In this document: in pieces, positions 24,471-36,280 of the stretch
Position numbering within the stretch: position 1 is the stretch's first letter
Layout of the letters: every line of letters starts with the position of its first letter
Assembly (NCBI RefSeq): GCF_000003605.2
Contig: NW_003136912.1
Location: 1 to 40,594, forward strand
Source: Saccoglossus kowalevskii
Taxonomy: Eukaryota > Hemichordata > Enteropneusta > Harrimaniidae
Length of the DNA: 40,594 nucleotides
Direction: 5' to 3'
Made by a program: the position numbers and the translations under genes
The notes under the pieces: generated by a model
What the model saw: the letters and a program-made list of their open reading frames with translations, nothing else
Databases searched by the model: none
Told to the model about the DNA's origin: nothing

Positions 24471-25450
24471 GTAGAGCTGAATATATTGTCCATTGGATGG
24501 GGTAGTCAGTGTCACTGTAGGGTTGAATATATTGTCCATTGGATGGGGTAGTCAGTGTCACTGTAAAGTTCAATATATTGTCCATTGGATGGGGTAGTCA
24601 GTGTCACTGTAGAGTTGAATATATTGTCCTTTGGATGGGGTAGTCAGTGTCTCTGTAGAGTTGAATATATTCTCCATTGGATGGGGGTAGTCAGTGTCTC
24701 TGTAGAGTTGAATATATTCTCCATTGGATGGGGGTAGTCAGTGTCACTGTAGAGTTGAATATATTCTCCATTGGATGGGGGTAGTCAGTGTCTCTGTAGA
24801 GTTGAATATATTGTCCATTGGATGGGGTAGTCAGTGTCACTGTAGAGCTGAATATATTGTCCATTGGATGGGGTAGTCAGTGTCACTGTAGGGTTGAATA
24901 TATTGTCCATTGGATGGGGTAGTCAGTGTCACTGTAAAGTTCAATATATTGTCCATTGGATGGGGTAGTCAGTGTCACTGTAGAGTTGAATATATTGTCC
25001 TTTGGATGGGGTAGTCAGTGTCTCTGTAGAGTTGAATATATTCTCCATTGGATGGGGGTAGTCAGTGTCTCTGTAGAGTTGAATATATTCTCCATTGGAT
25101 GGGGGTAGTCAGTGTCACTGTAGAGTTGAATATATTGTCCATTGGATGGGGTAGTCAGTGTCACTGTAGAGCTGAATATATTGTCCATTGGATGGGGTAG
25201 TCAGTGTCACTGTAGGGTTGAATATATTGTCCATTGGATGGGGTAGTCAGTGTCACTGTAAAGTTCAATATATTGTCCATTGGATGGGGTAGTCAGTGTC
25301 ACTGTAGAGTTGAATATATTGTCCTTTGGATGGGGTAGTCAGTGTCTCTGTAGAGTTGAATATATTCTCCATTGGATGGGGGTAGTCAGTGTCTCTGTAG
25401 AGTTGAATATATTCTCCATTGGATGGGGGTAGTCAGTGTCACTGTAGAGT
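24465..25450. repeat. Three short higher-order units marked by AAGTTC (371- and 324-bp spacing)
   Basis: The rare AAAGTTC monomer occurs at 24565, 24936 and 25260. Each time it sits between GGGTTG and GAGTTG/TCCTTTGG monomers and is followed by TTCTCC G5 monomers. The first spacing is eight monomers and the second seven, so one CTCTG monomer was lost or gained. The same marker also occurs singly at 15894 and 28595. Confidence 0.87.
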
Positions 25451-25664
25451 TGAATATATTCTCCATTGGATGGGGGTAGTCAGTGTCTCTGTAGAGTTGA
25501 ATATATTGTCCATTGGATGGGGTAGTCAGTGTCTCTGTAGAGTTGAATATATTCTCCATTGGATGGGGGTAGTCAGTGTCTCTGTAGAGTTGAATATATT
25601 CTCCATTGGATGGGGTAGTCAGTGTAACTGTAGAGTTGAATATATTGTCCATTGGGTGGGGTAG

Positions 25665-26395
25665 TCAGTGTCTCTGTAGAGTTGAATATATTGTCCATTG
25701 GATGGGTTAGTCAGTGTAACTGTAGAGTTGAATATATTCTCCATTGGATGGGGGTAGTCAGTGTCACTGTAGAGTTGAATATATTGTTCATTGGATGGGG
25801 TAGTCAGTGTCTCTGTAGAGTTGAATATATTGTCCATTGGATGGGGTAGTCAGTGTCTCTATAGAGTAGAATATATTGTCCATTGGATGCGGTAGTCAGT
25901 GTCACTGTAGAGTTGAATATATTGGCCATTGAATGGGGTAGTCAGTGTCACTGTAGAGTTGAATATATTGTCCATTGGATGGGGTAGTCAGTGTCACTGT
26001 AGAGCTGAATATATTGTCCATTGGATGGGGTAGTCAGTGTCACTGTAGGGTTGAATATATTGTCCATTGGATGGGGTAGTCAGTGTCACTGTAAAGTTGA
26101 ATATATTGTCCATTGGATGGGGTAGTCAGTGTCACTGTAGAGTTGAATATATTGTCCTTTGGATGGGGTAGTCAGTGTCTCTGTAGAGTTGAATATATTC
26201 TCCATTGGATGGGGGTAGTCAGTGTCTCTGTAGAGTTGAATATATTCTCCATTGGATGGGGGTAGTCAGTGTCACTGTAGAGTTGAATATATTCTCCATT
26301 GGATGGGGGTAGTCAGTGTCTCTGTAGAGTTGAATATATTGTCCATTGGATGGGGTAGTCAGTGTCTCTGTAGAGTTGAATATATTCTCCATTGG
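25665..26395. repeat. Partial third copy of the 1,484-bp unit
   Basis: It matches 16300-17030 at an offset of 9,365 bp, including CTCTATAGAG at 25856 and TTGGCCATTGAATGG. GAGTAG replaces GAGTTG just after the first marker. Confidence 0.83.
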
Positions 26396-26651
26396 ATGGG
26401 GGTAGTCAGTGTCTCTGTAGAGTTGAATATATTGTTCATTGGATGGGGTAGTCAGTGTCTCTGTAGAGTTGAATATATTGTCCATTGGATGGGGTAGTCA
26501 GTGTCTCTGTAGAGTTGAATATATTGTCCATTGGATGGGGTAGTCAGTGTCACCGTAGAGTTGAATATATTGTCCATTGGATGGGGGTAGTCAGTGTCAC
26601 TGTAGAGTTGAATATATTGTCCATTGGATGGGGGTAGTCAGTGTCTCTGTA

Positions 26652-26912
26652 GAGTAGAATATATTGTCCATTGGATGGGGGTAGTCAGTGTCTCTGTAGA
26701 GTTGAATATATTCTCTATTGGATGGGGTAGTCAGTGTCACTGTAGAGCTGAATATATTGTTCATTGGATGGGATAGTCAGTGTCTCTGTAGAGTTGAATA
26801 TATTGTCCATTGGATGGGGGTAGTCAGTGTCACTGTAGAGTTGAATATATTGTCCATTGGATGCGGTAGTCAGTGTCACTGTAGAGTTGAATATATTGTC
26901 CATTGAATGGGG
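26652..26912. repeat. Module B copy 4
   Basis: It has the same order and length, offset 5,230 bp from copy 3. A private TTCTCTATTGG replaces TTCTCCATTGG near 26710. Confidence 0.87.
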
Positions 26913-27536
26913 TAGTCAGTGTCACTGTAGAGTTGAATATATTGTCCATTGGATGGGGTAGTCAGTGTCACTGTAGAGCTGAATATATTGTCCATTGGAT
27001 GGGGTAGTCAGTGTCACTGTAGGGTTGAATATATTGTCCATTGGATGGGGTAGTCAGTGTCACTGTAGAGTTGAATATATTGTCCATTGGATGGGGTAGT
27101 CAGTGTCACTGTAGATTTGAATATATTGTCCATTGGATGGGGTAGTCAGTGTCTCTGTAGAGTTGGATATATTCTCCATTGGATGGGGTAGTCAGTGTCA
27201 CTGTAGAGTTGAATATATTGTCCATTGGATGGGGTAGTCAGTGTCACTGTAGAGTTGAATATATTATCCATTGGATGGAGTATTCAGTGTCTCTGTAGAG
27301 TTGAATATATTGTCCATTGGATGGGGTAGTCAGTGTCACTGTAGAGTTGAATATATTGTCCATTGGATGGGGTAGTCAGTGTAACTGTAGAGTTGAATAT
27401 ATTGTCCATTGGGTGGGGTAGTCAGTGTCACCGTAGAGTTGAATATATTATCCATTGGATGGGGGTAGTCAGTGTCTCTGTAGAGTTGAATATATTCTCC
27501 ATTGGATGGGGTAGTCAGTGTCACTGTAGAGTTGAA
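26718..27536. repeat. Duplicated segment, 4,583-bp offset, left copy
   Basis: It matches 31301-32119. Shared markers are GTAGATTTG, GAGTTGGATAT, TTATCC with GGAGTATTCAG, and CATTGGGTGGGG followed by CACCG. Confidence 0.85.
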
Positions 27537-28194
27537 TATATTATCCATTGGATGGGGATAGTCAGTGTCACTGTAGAGTTGAATATATTGTCCATTGGAT
27601 GGGGGTAGTCAGTGTCTCTGTAGAGTTGAATATATTGTCCATTGGATGGGGGGTAGTCAGTGTCTCTGTAGAGTTGAATATATTCTCCATTAGATGGGGT
27701 AGTCAGTGTCACTGTAGAGCTGAATATATTGTTCATTGGATGGGGTAGTCAGTGTCTCTGTAGAGTTGAATATATTGTCCATTGGATGGGGGTAGTCAGT
27801 GTCACTGTAGAGCTGAATATATTGTCCATTGGATGGGGTAGTCAGTGTCACTGTAGGGTTGAATATATTGTCCATTGGATGGGGTAGTCAGTGTCACTGT
27901 AGAGCTGAATATATTGTCCATTGGATGGGGTAGTCATTGTCACTGTAGGGTTGAATATATTGTCCATTGGATGGGGTAGTCAGTGTCACTGTAGAGTTGA
28001 ATATAATGTCCATTGGATGGGGTAGTCAGTGTCACTGTAGAGTTGAATATATTGTCCATTGGATGGGGTAGTCAGTGTCTCTGTAGAGTTGGATATATTC
28101 TCCATTGGATGGGCGTAGTCAGTGTCTCTGTAGAGTTGAATATATTCTCCATTGGATGGGGGTAGTCAGTGTAACTGCAGAGTTGAATAATATT

Positions 28195-28867
28195 CTCCAT
28201 TGGATGGGGTAGTCAGTGTCACTGTAGAGCTGAATATATTGTTCATTGGATGGGATAGTCAGCGTCTCTGTAGAGTTGAATATATTGTCCATTGGATGAG
28301 GTAGTCAGTGTCACTGTAGAGTTGAATATATTGTCCATTGGATGGGGGTAGTCAGTGTCTCTGTAGAGTTGAATATATTGTCCATTGGATGCGGTAGTCA
28401 GTGTCACTGTAGAGTTGAATATATTGTCCATTGAATGGGGTAGTCAGTGTCACTGTAGAGTTGAATATATTGTCCATTGGATGGAGTAGTCAGTGTCACT
28501 GTAGAGCTGAATATATTGTCCATTGGATGGGGTAGTCAGTGTCACTGTAGGGTTGAATATATTGTCCATTGGATGGGGTAGTCAGTGTCACTGTAAAGTT
28601 CAATATATTGTCCATTGGATGGGGTAGTCAGTGTCACTGTAGAGTTGAATATATTGTCCTTTGGATGGGGTAGTCAGTGTCTCTGTAGAGTTGAATATAT
28701 TCTCCATTGGATGGGGGTAGTCAGTGTCTCTGTAGAGTTGAATATATTCTCCATTGGATGGGGGTAGTCAGTGTCACTGTAGAGTTGAATATATTCTCCA
28801 TTGGATGGGGGTAGTCAGTGTCTCTGTAGAGTTGAATATATTGTCCATTGGATGGGGTAGTCAGTGT
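28195..28867. repeat. Segment matching 24165-24837
   Basis: It is in register at an offset of 4,030 bp, including CAGCGTC, GGATGAGG, GGATGCGG, GAATGGGG and AAGTTC. GGATGGAG near 28485 is private. Confidence 0.85.
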
Positions 28868-29173
28868 CTCTGTAGAGTTGAATATATTCTCCATTGGATG
28901 GGGGTAGTCAGTGTCTCTGTAGAGTTGAATATATTCTCCATTGGATGGGGTAGTCAGTGTAACTGTAGAGTTGAATATATTCTCCATTGGATGGGGGTAG
29001 TCAGTGTCTCTGTAGAGTTGAATATATTGTCCATTGGATGGGTTAGTCAGTGTAACTGTAGAGTTGAATATATTCTCCATTGGATGGGGGTAGTCAGTGT
29101 CACTGTAGAGTTGAATATATTGTTCATTGGATGGGGTAGTCAGTGTCTCTGTAGAGTTGAATATATTGTCCAT
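28721..29173. repeat. Block A copy 8 (canonical)
   Basis: It has the full 453-bp order without private changes noticed. It follows the AAGTTC/TCCTTTGG monomers, the same left neighbour as at 16020. Confidence 0.9.
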
Positions 29174-29421
29174 TGGATGGGGTAGTCAGTGTCTCTGTAG
29201 AGTTGAATATATTGTCCATTGGATGGGGTAGTCAGTGTCACCGTAGAGTTGAATATATTGTCCATTGGATGGGGGTAGTCAGTGTCACTGTAGAGTTGAA
29301 TATATTGTTCATTGGATGGGGTAGTCAGTGTCACTGTAGAGTTGAATATATTGTCCATTGGATGGGGTAGTCAGTGTCACTGTAGAGTTGAATATATTGT
29401 CCATTGGATGGGGTAGTCAGT

Positions 29422-30206
29422 GTCACTGTAGATCTGAATATATTGTCCATTGGATGGGGTAGTCAGTGTCACTGTAGGGTTGAATATATTGTCCATTGGA
29501 TGGGGTAGTCAGTGTCACTGTAGAGTTGAATATATTGTCCATTGGATGGGGTAGTCAGTGTCACTGAAGAGTTGAATATATTATCCATTGGATGGGGTAT
29601 TCAGTGTCTCTGTAGAGTTGAATATATTGTCCATTGGATGGGTTAGTCAGTGTAACTGTAGAGTTGAATATATTCTCCATTGGATGGGATAGTCAGTGTC
29701 ACTGTAGAGTTGAATATATTGTTCATTGGATGGGGTAGTCAGTGTCTCTGTAGAGTTGAATATATTGTCCATTGGATGGGGTAGTCAGTGTCTCTGTAGA
29801 GTAGAATATATTGTCCATTGGATGGGGTAGTCAGTGTCACCGTAGAGTTGAATATATTGTTCATTGGATGGGGTAGTCAGTGTCTCTGTAGAGTTGAATA
29901 TATTGTCCATTGGATGGGGTAGTCAGTGTCTCTGTAGATTTGAATATATTGTCCATTGGATGGGGTAGTCAGTGTCACTGTAGAGTTGAATATATTATCC
30001 ATTGGATGGGGATAGTCAGTGTCACTGTAGAGTTGAATATATTGTCCATTGGATGGGGGTAGTCAGTGTCTCTGTAGAGTTGAATATATTGTCCATTGGA
30101 TGGGGGTAGTCAGTGTCTCTGTAGAGTTGAATATATTCTCCATTAGATGGGGTAGTCAGTGTCACTGTAGAGCTGAATATATTGTTCATTGGATGGGGTA
30201 GTCAGT
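29422..30206. repeat. Duplicated segment, 19,317-bp offset, right copy
   Basis: This is the partner of 10105-10889. Private variants are GTAGATCTG near 29430 and GAGTAG near 29799. Confidence 0.86.
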
Positions 30207-31300
30207 GTCTCTGTAGAGTTGAATATATTGTCCATTGGATGGGGGTAGTCAGTGTCACTGTAGAGTTGAATATATTGTCCATTGGATGCGGTAGTCAGTG
30301 TCACTGTAGAGTTGAATATATTGTCCATTGAATGGGGTAGTCAGTGTCACTGTAGAGTTGAATATATTGTCCATTGGATGGGGTAGTCAGTGTCACTGTA
30401 GAGCTGAATATATTGTCCATTGGATGGGGTAGTCAGTGTCACTGTAGGGTTGAATATATTGTCCATTGGATGGGGTAGTCAGTGTCACTGTAGAGTTGAA
30501 TGTATTATCCATTGGATGGGGGTAGTCAGTGTCACTGTAGAGTTGAATATATTGTCCATTGGATGGGGGTAGTCAGTGTCTCTGTAGAGTTGAATATATT
30601 GTCCATTGGATGGGGGTAGTCAGTGTCTCTGTAGAGTTGAATATATTCTCCATTGGATGGGGTAGTCAGTGTCACTGTAGAGTTGAATATATTGTCCATT
30701 GGATGCGGTAGTCAGTGTCACTGTAGAGTTGAATATATTGTCCATTGAATGGGGTAGTCAGTGTCACTGTAGAGTTGAATATATTGTCCATTGGATGGGG
30801 TAGTCAGTGTCACTGTAGAGCTGAATATATTGTTCATTGGATGGGGTAGTCAGTGTCTCTGTAGAGTTGAATATATTGTTCATTGGATGGGGGTAGTCAG
30901 TGTCACTGTAGAGTTGAATATATTGTCCATTGGATGCGGTAATCAGTGTCACTGTAGAGTTGAATATATTGTCCATTGAATGGGGTAGTCAGTGTCACTG
31001 TAGAGTTGAATATATTGTCCATTGGATGGGGGTAGTCAGTGTCTCTGTAGAGTTGAATATATTCTCCATTAGATGGGGTAGTCAGTGTCTCTGTAGAGTT
31101 GAATATATTGTCCATTGGATGGGGGTAGTCAGTGTCTCTGTAGAGTTGAATATATTCTCCATTAGATGGGGTAGTCAGTGTCACTGTAGAGTTGAATATA
31201 TTGTTCATTGGATGGGGTAGTCAGTGTCTCTGTAGAGTTGAATATATTGTCCATTGGATGGGGGTAGTCAGTGTCTCTGTAGAGTTGAATATATTCTCCA

Positions 31301-32119
31301 TTAGATGGGGTAGTCAGTGTCACCGTAGAGCTGAATATATTGTTCATTGGATGGGGTAGTCAGTGTCTCTGTAGAGTTGAATATATTGTCCATTGGATGG
31401 GGGTAGTCAGTGTCACTGTAGAGTTGAATATATTGTCCATTGGATGCGGTAGTCAGTGTCACTGTAGAGTTGAATATATTGTCCATTGAATGGGGTAGTC
31501 AGTGTCACTGTAGAGTTGAATATATTGTCCATTGGATGGGGTAGTCAGTGTCACTGTAGAGCTGAATATATTGTCCATTGGATGGGGTAGTCAGTGTCAC
31601 TGTAGGGTTGAATATATTGTCCATTGGATGGGGTAGTCAGTGTCACTGTAGAGTTGAATATATTGTCCATTGGATGGGGTAGTCAGTGTCACTGTAGATT
31701 TGAATATATTGTCCATTGGATGGGGTAGTCAGTGTCTCTGTAGAGTTGGATATATTCTCCATTGGATGGGGTAGTCAGTGTCACTGTAGAGTTGAATATA
31801 TTGTCCATTGGATGGGGTAGTCAGTGTCACTGTAGAGTTGAATATATTATCCATTGGATGGAGTATTCAGTGTCTCTGTAGAGTTGAATATATTGTCCAT
31901 TGGATGGGTTAGTCAGTGTCACTGTAGAGTTGAATATATTGTCCATTGGATGGGGTAGTCAGTGTAACTGTAGAGTTGAATATATTGTCCATTGGGTGGG
32001 GTAGTCAGTGTCACCGTAGAGTTGAATATATTATCCATTGGATGGGGGTAGTCAGTGTCTCTGTAGAGTTGAATATATTCTCCATTGGATGGGGTAGTCA
32101 GTGTCACTGTAGAGTTGAA
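31301..32119. repeat. Duplicated segment, 4,583-bp offset, right copy
   Basis: This is the partner of 26718-27536. It ends at the damaged monomer near 32121. Its middle also resembles 35581-36000 at an offset of 4,033 bp. Confidence 0.85.
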
Positions 32120-33037
32120 TATATGTCATTGGGTGGGGGTAGTCAGTGTCACCGTAGAGTTGAATATATTATCCATTGGATGGGGGTAGTCAATGTCTCT
32201 GTAGAGTTGAATATATTCTCCATTGGATGGGGTAGTCAGTGTCACTGTAGAGTTGAATATATTATCCATTGGATGGGGTAGTCAGTGTCACTGTAGAGTT
32301 GAATATATTGTCCATTGGATGGGGGTAGTCAGTGTCTCTGTAGAGTTGAATATATTGTCCATTGGATGGGGGTAGTCAGTGTCTCTGTAGAGTTGAATAT
32401 ATTCTCCATTGGATGGGGTAGTCAGTGTCACTGTAGAGCTGAATATATTGTTCATTGGATGGGGTAGTCAGTGTCTCTGTAGAGTTGAATATATTGTCCA
32501 TTGGATGGGGGTAGTCAGTGTCACTGTAGAGTTGAATATATTGTCCATTGGATGCGGTAGTCAGTGTCACTGTAGAGTTAAATATATTGTCCATTGAATG
32601 GGGTAGTCAGTGTCACTGTAGAGTTGAATATATTGTCCATTGGATGGGGTAGTCAGTGTCACTGTAGAGCTGAATATATTGTCCATTGGATGGGGTAGTC
32701 AGTCTCACTGTAGGGTTGAATATATTGTCCATTGGATGGGGTAGTCAGTGTCTCTGTAGAGTTGAATATATTGTCCATTGGATGGGTTAGTCAGTGTAAC
32801 TGTAGAGTTGAATATATTATCCATTGGATGGGGGTAGTCAGTGTCACTGTAGAGTTGAATATATTGTCCATTGGATGGGGGTAGTCAGTGTCTCTGTAGA
32901 GTTGAATATATTCTCCATTGGATGGGGTAGTCAGTGTCACTGTAGAGCTGAATATATTGTTCATTGGATGGGATAGTCAGTGTCTCTGTAGAGTTGAATA
33001 TATTGTCCATTGGATGGGGGTAGTCAGTGTCTCTGTA

Positions 33038-33298
33038 GAGTAGAATATATTGTCCATTGGATGGGGGTAGTCAGTGTCTCTGTAGAGTTGAATATATTCT
33101 CCATTGGATGGGGTAGTCAGTGTCACTGTAGAGCTGAATATATTGTTCATTGGATGGGATAGTCAGTGTCTCTGTAGAGTTGAATATATTGTCCATTGGA
33201 TGGGGGTAGTCAGTGTCACTGTAGAGTTGAATATATTGTCCATTGGATGCGGTAGTCAATGTCACTGTAGAGTTGAATATATTGTCCATTGAATGGGG
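33038..33298. repeat. Module B copy 5
   Basis: It has the same order and length. A private GTCAATGTCAC near 33256 breaks the CAGTG half of the dyad in one monomer. Confidence 0.87.
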
Positions 33299-33579
33299 TA
33301 GTCAGTGTCACTGTAGAGTTGAATATATTGTCCATTGGATGGGGTAGTCAGTGTCACTGTAGAGCTGAATATATTGTCCTTTGGATGGGGTAGTCAGTGT
33401 CACTGTAGGGTTGAATATATTGTCCATTGGATGGGGTAGTCAGTGTCACTGTAAAGTTGAATATATTGTCCATTGGATGGGGGTAGTCAGTGTCACTGTA
33501 GAGTTGAATATATTGTCCATTGGATGGGGTAGTCAGTGTCTCTGTAGAGTTGAATATATTCTCCATTGGATGGGGGTAG

Positions 33580-34032
33580 TCAGTGTCTCTGTAGAGTTGA
33601 ATATATTCTCCATTGGATGGGGGTAGTCAGTGTCACTGTAGAGTTGAATATATTCTCCATTGGATGGGGGTAGTCAGTGTCTCTGTAGAGTTGAATATAT
33701 TGTCCATTGGATGGGGTAGTCAGTGTCTCTGTAGAGTTGAATATATTCTCCATTGGATGGGGGTAGTCAGTGTCTCTGTAGAGTTGAATATATTCTCCAT
33801 TGGATGGGGTAGTCAGTGTAACTGTAGAGTTGAATATATTCTCCATTGGATGGGGGTAGTCAGTGTCTCTGTAGAGTTGAATATATTGTCCATTGGATGG
33901 GTTAGTCAGTGTAACTGTAGAGTTGAATATATTCTCCATTGGATGGGGGTAGTCAGTGTCACTGTAGAGTTGAATATATTGTTCATTGGATGGGGTAGTC
34001 AGTGTCTCTGTAGAGTTGAATATATTGTCCAT
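33580..34032. repeat. Block A copy 9 (canonical)
   Basis: It has the full 453-bp order. The homologous place at 6808-7167 lacks one 93-bp dimer, which is a clean two-monomer indel between otherwise matching segments. Confidence 0.9.
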
Positions 34033-34198
34033 TGGATGGGGTAGTCAGTGTCTCTGTAGAGTTGAATATATTGTCCATTGGATGGGGTAGTCAGTGTCAC
34101 CGTAGAGTTGAATATATTGTCCATTGGATGGGGGTAGTCAGTGTCACTGTAGAGTTGAATATATTGTCCATTGGATGGGGGTAGTCAGTGTCTCTGTA

Positions 34199-34459
34199 GA
34201 GTAGAATATATTGTCCATTGGATGGGGGTAGTCAGTGTCTCTGTAGAGTTGAATATATTCTCCATTGGATGGGGTAGTCAGTGTCACTGTAGAGCTGAAT
34301 ATATTGTTCATTGGATGGGATAGTCAGTGTCTCTGTAGAGTTGAATATATTGTCCATTGGATGGGGGTAGTCAGTGTCACTGTAGAGTTGAATATATTGT
34401 CCATTGGATGCGGTAGTCAGTGTCACTGTAGAGTTGAATATATTGTCCATTGAATGGGG
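34199..34459. repeat. Module B copy 6
   Basis: It has the same order and length, and lies 1,161 bp after copy 5. Blocks A and B repeat together here, giving a local higher-order unit of about 1.16 kb. Confidence 0.87.
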
Positions 34460-34741
34460 TAGTCAGTGTCACTGTAGAGTTGAATATATTGTCCATTGGA
34501 TGGGGTAGTCAGTGTCACTGTAGAGCTGAATATATTGTCCATTGGATGGGGTAGTCAGTGTCACTGTAGGGTTGAATATATTGTCCATTGGATGGGGTAG
34601 TCAGTGTCACTGTAAAGTTGAATATATATTGTCCATTGGATGGGGTAGTCAGTGTCACTGTAGAGTTGAATATATTGTCCATTGGATGGGGTAGTCAGTG
34701 TCTCTGTAGAGTTGAATATATTCTCCATTGGATGGGGGTAG

Positions 34742-35194
34742 TCAGTGTCGCTGTAGAGTTGAATATATTCTCCATTGGATGGGGGTAGTCAGTGTCACTG
34801 TAGAGTTGAATATATTCTCCATTGGATGGGGGTAGTCAGTGTCTCTGTAGAGTTGAATATATTGTCCATTGGATGGGGTAGTCAGTGTCTCTGTAGAGTT
34901 GAATATATTCTCCATTGGATGGGGGTAGTCAGTGTCTCTGTAGAGTTGAATATATTCTCCATTGGATGGGGTAGTCAGTGTAACTGTAGAGTTGAATATA
35001 TTCTCCATTGGATGGGGGTAGTCAGTGTCTCTGTAGAGTTGAATATATTGTCCATTGGATGGGTTAGTCAGTGTAACTGTAGAGTTGAATATATTCTCCA
35101 TTGGATGGGGGTAGTCAGTGTCACTGTAGAGTTGAATATATTGTTCATTGGATGGGGTAGTCAGTGTCTCTGTAGAGTTGAATATATTGTCCAT
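34742..35194. repeat. Block A copy 10 (canonical)
   Basis: It has the full 453-bp order and lies 1,162 bp after copy 9. It is followed by module C at 35260, and the pair matches 7552-8460 at an offset of 27,190 bp. Confidence 0.9.
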
Positions 35195-35650
35195 TGGATG
35201 GGGTAGTCAGTGTCTCTGTAGAGTTGAATATATTGTCCATTGGATGGGGTAGTCAGTGTCACCGTAGAGTTGAATATATTGTCCATTGGATGGGGGTAGT
35301 CAGTGTCACTGTAGAGTTGAATATATTGTCCATTGGATGGGGGTAGTCAGTGTCTCTGTAGAGTTGAATATATTGTCCCTTGGATGGGGGTAGTCAGTGT
35401 CTCTGTAGAGTTGAATATATTCTCCATTGGATGGGGTAGTCAGTGTCACTGTAGAGCTGAATATATTGTTCATTGGATGGGGTAGTCAGTGTCACTGTAG
35501 AGTTGAATATATTGTCCATTGGATGGGGTAGTCAGTGTCACTGTAGAGTTGAATATATTGTCCATTGGATGGGGTAGTCAGTGTCACTGTAGAGCTGAAT
35601 ATATTGTCCATTGGATGGGGTAGTCAGTGTCACTGTAGGGTTGAATATAT
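34750..35650. repeat. Block A plus module C segment matching 7560-8460
   Basis: It is in register with 7560-8460 at an offset of 27,190 bp, through module C and the following GAGTTG, GAGCTG, GGGTTG monomers. GTCTATTGG in the left copy is GTCCATTGG here. Confidence 0.85.
35260..35482. repeat. Module C copy 9
   Basis: It has the full order and lies downstream of block A copy 10. Confidence 0.88.
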
Positions 35651-36280
35651 TGTCCATTGGATGGGGTAGTCAGTGTCACTGTAGAGTTGAATATATTGTC
35701 CATTGGATGGGGTAGTCAGTGTCACTGTAGATTTGAATATATTGTCCATTGGATGGGGTAGTCAGTGTCTCTGTAGAGTTGGATATATTCTCCATTGGAT
35801 GGGGTAGTCAGTGTCACTGTAGAGTTGAATATATTGTCCATTGGATGGGGTAGTCAGTGTCACTGTAGAGTTGAATATATTATCCATTGGATGGAGTATT
35901 CAGTGTCTCTGTAGAGTTGAATATATTGTCCATTGGATGGGTTAGTCAGTGTCACTGTAGAGTTGAATATATTGTCCATTGGATGGGGTAGTCAGTGTCA
36001 CTGTAGAGTTGAATATATTGTCCATTGGATGGGGTAGTCACTGTCACTGTAGAGTTGAATATATTATAAATGGAAGGGGTAGTCAGTGTCTCTGTAGAGC
36101 TGAATATATTGTCCATTGGATGGGATAGTCAGTGTCACTGTAGAGTTGAATATATTGTCCATTTGATGGGTTAGTCAGTGTCACTGTAGAGTTGAATATA
36201 TTGTCCATTGGATGGGGTAGTCAGTGTTTCTGTAGAGTTGACTATATTATCCATTGGATGGGGGTAGTCAGTGTCTCTGT
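35591..36280. repeat. 690-bp tandem duplication, unit 1 (diverged domain)
   Basis: This unit is 15 monomers and is repeated at 36281-36970 with only about two visible differences (GAGTTGGATAT and GGAGTATT here). It contains the strongly altered monomer ATTATAAATGGAAGG at about 36063-36077 and the rare GTTTCTG with GACTATATTATCC monomer. Confidence 0.9.

Larger units (their letters stand above)
32751..34195. repeat. Duplicated segment, 26.8-kb offset, right copy
   Basis: This is the partner of 5979-7330, with the full ten-monomer block A. Homology stops where GAGTAG/TCCATTGG here replaces GAGTTG/TCCCTTGG there. Confidence 0.86.
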
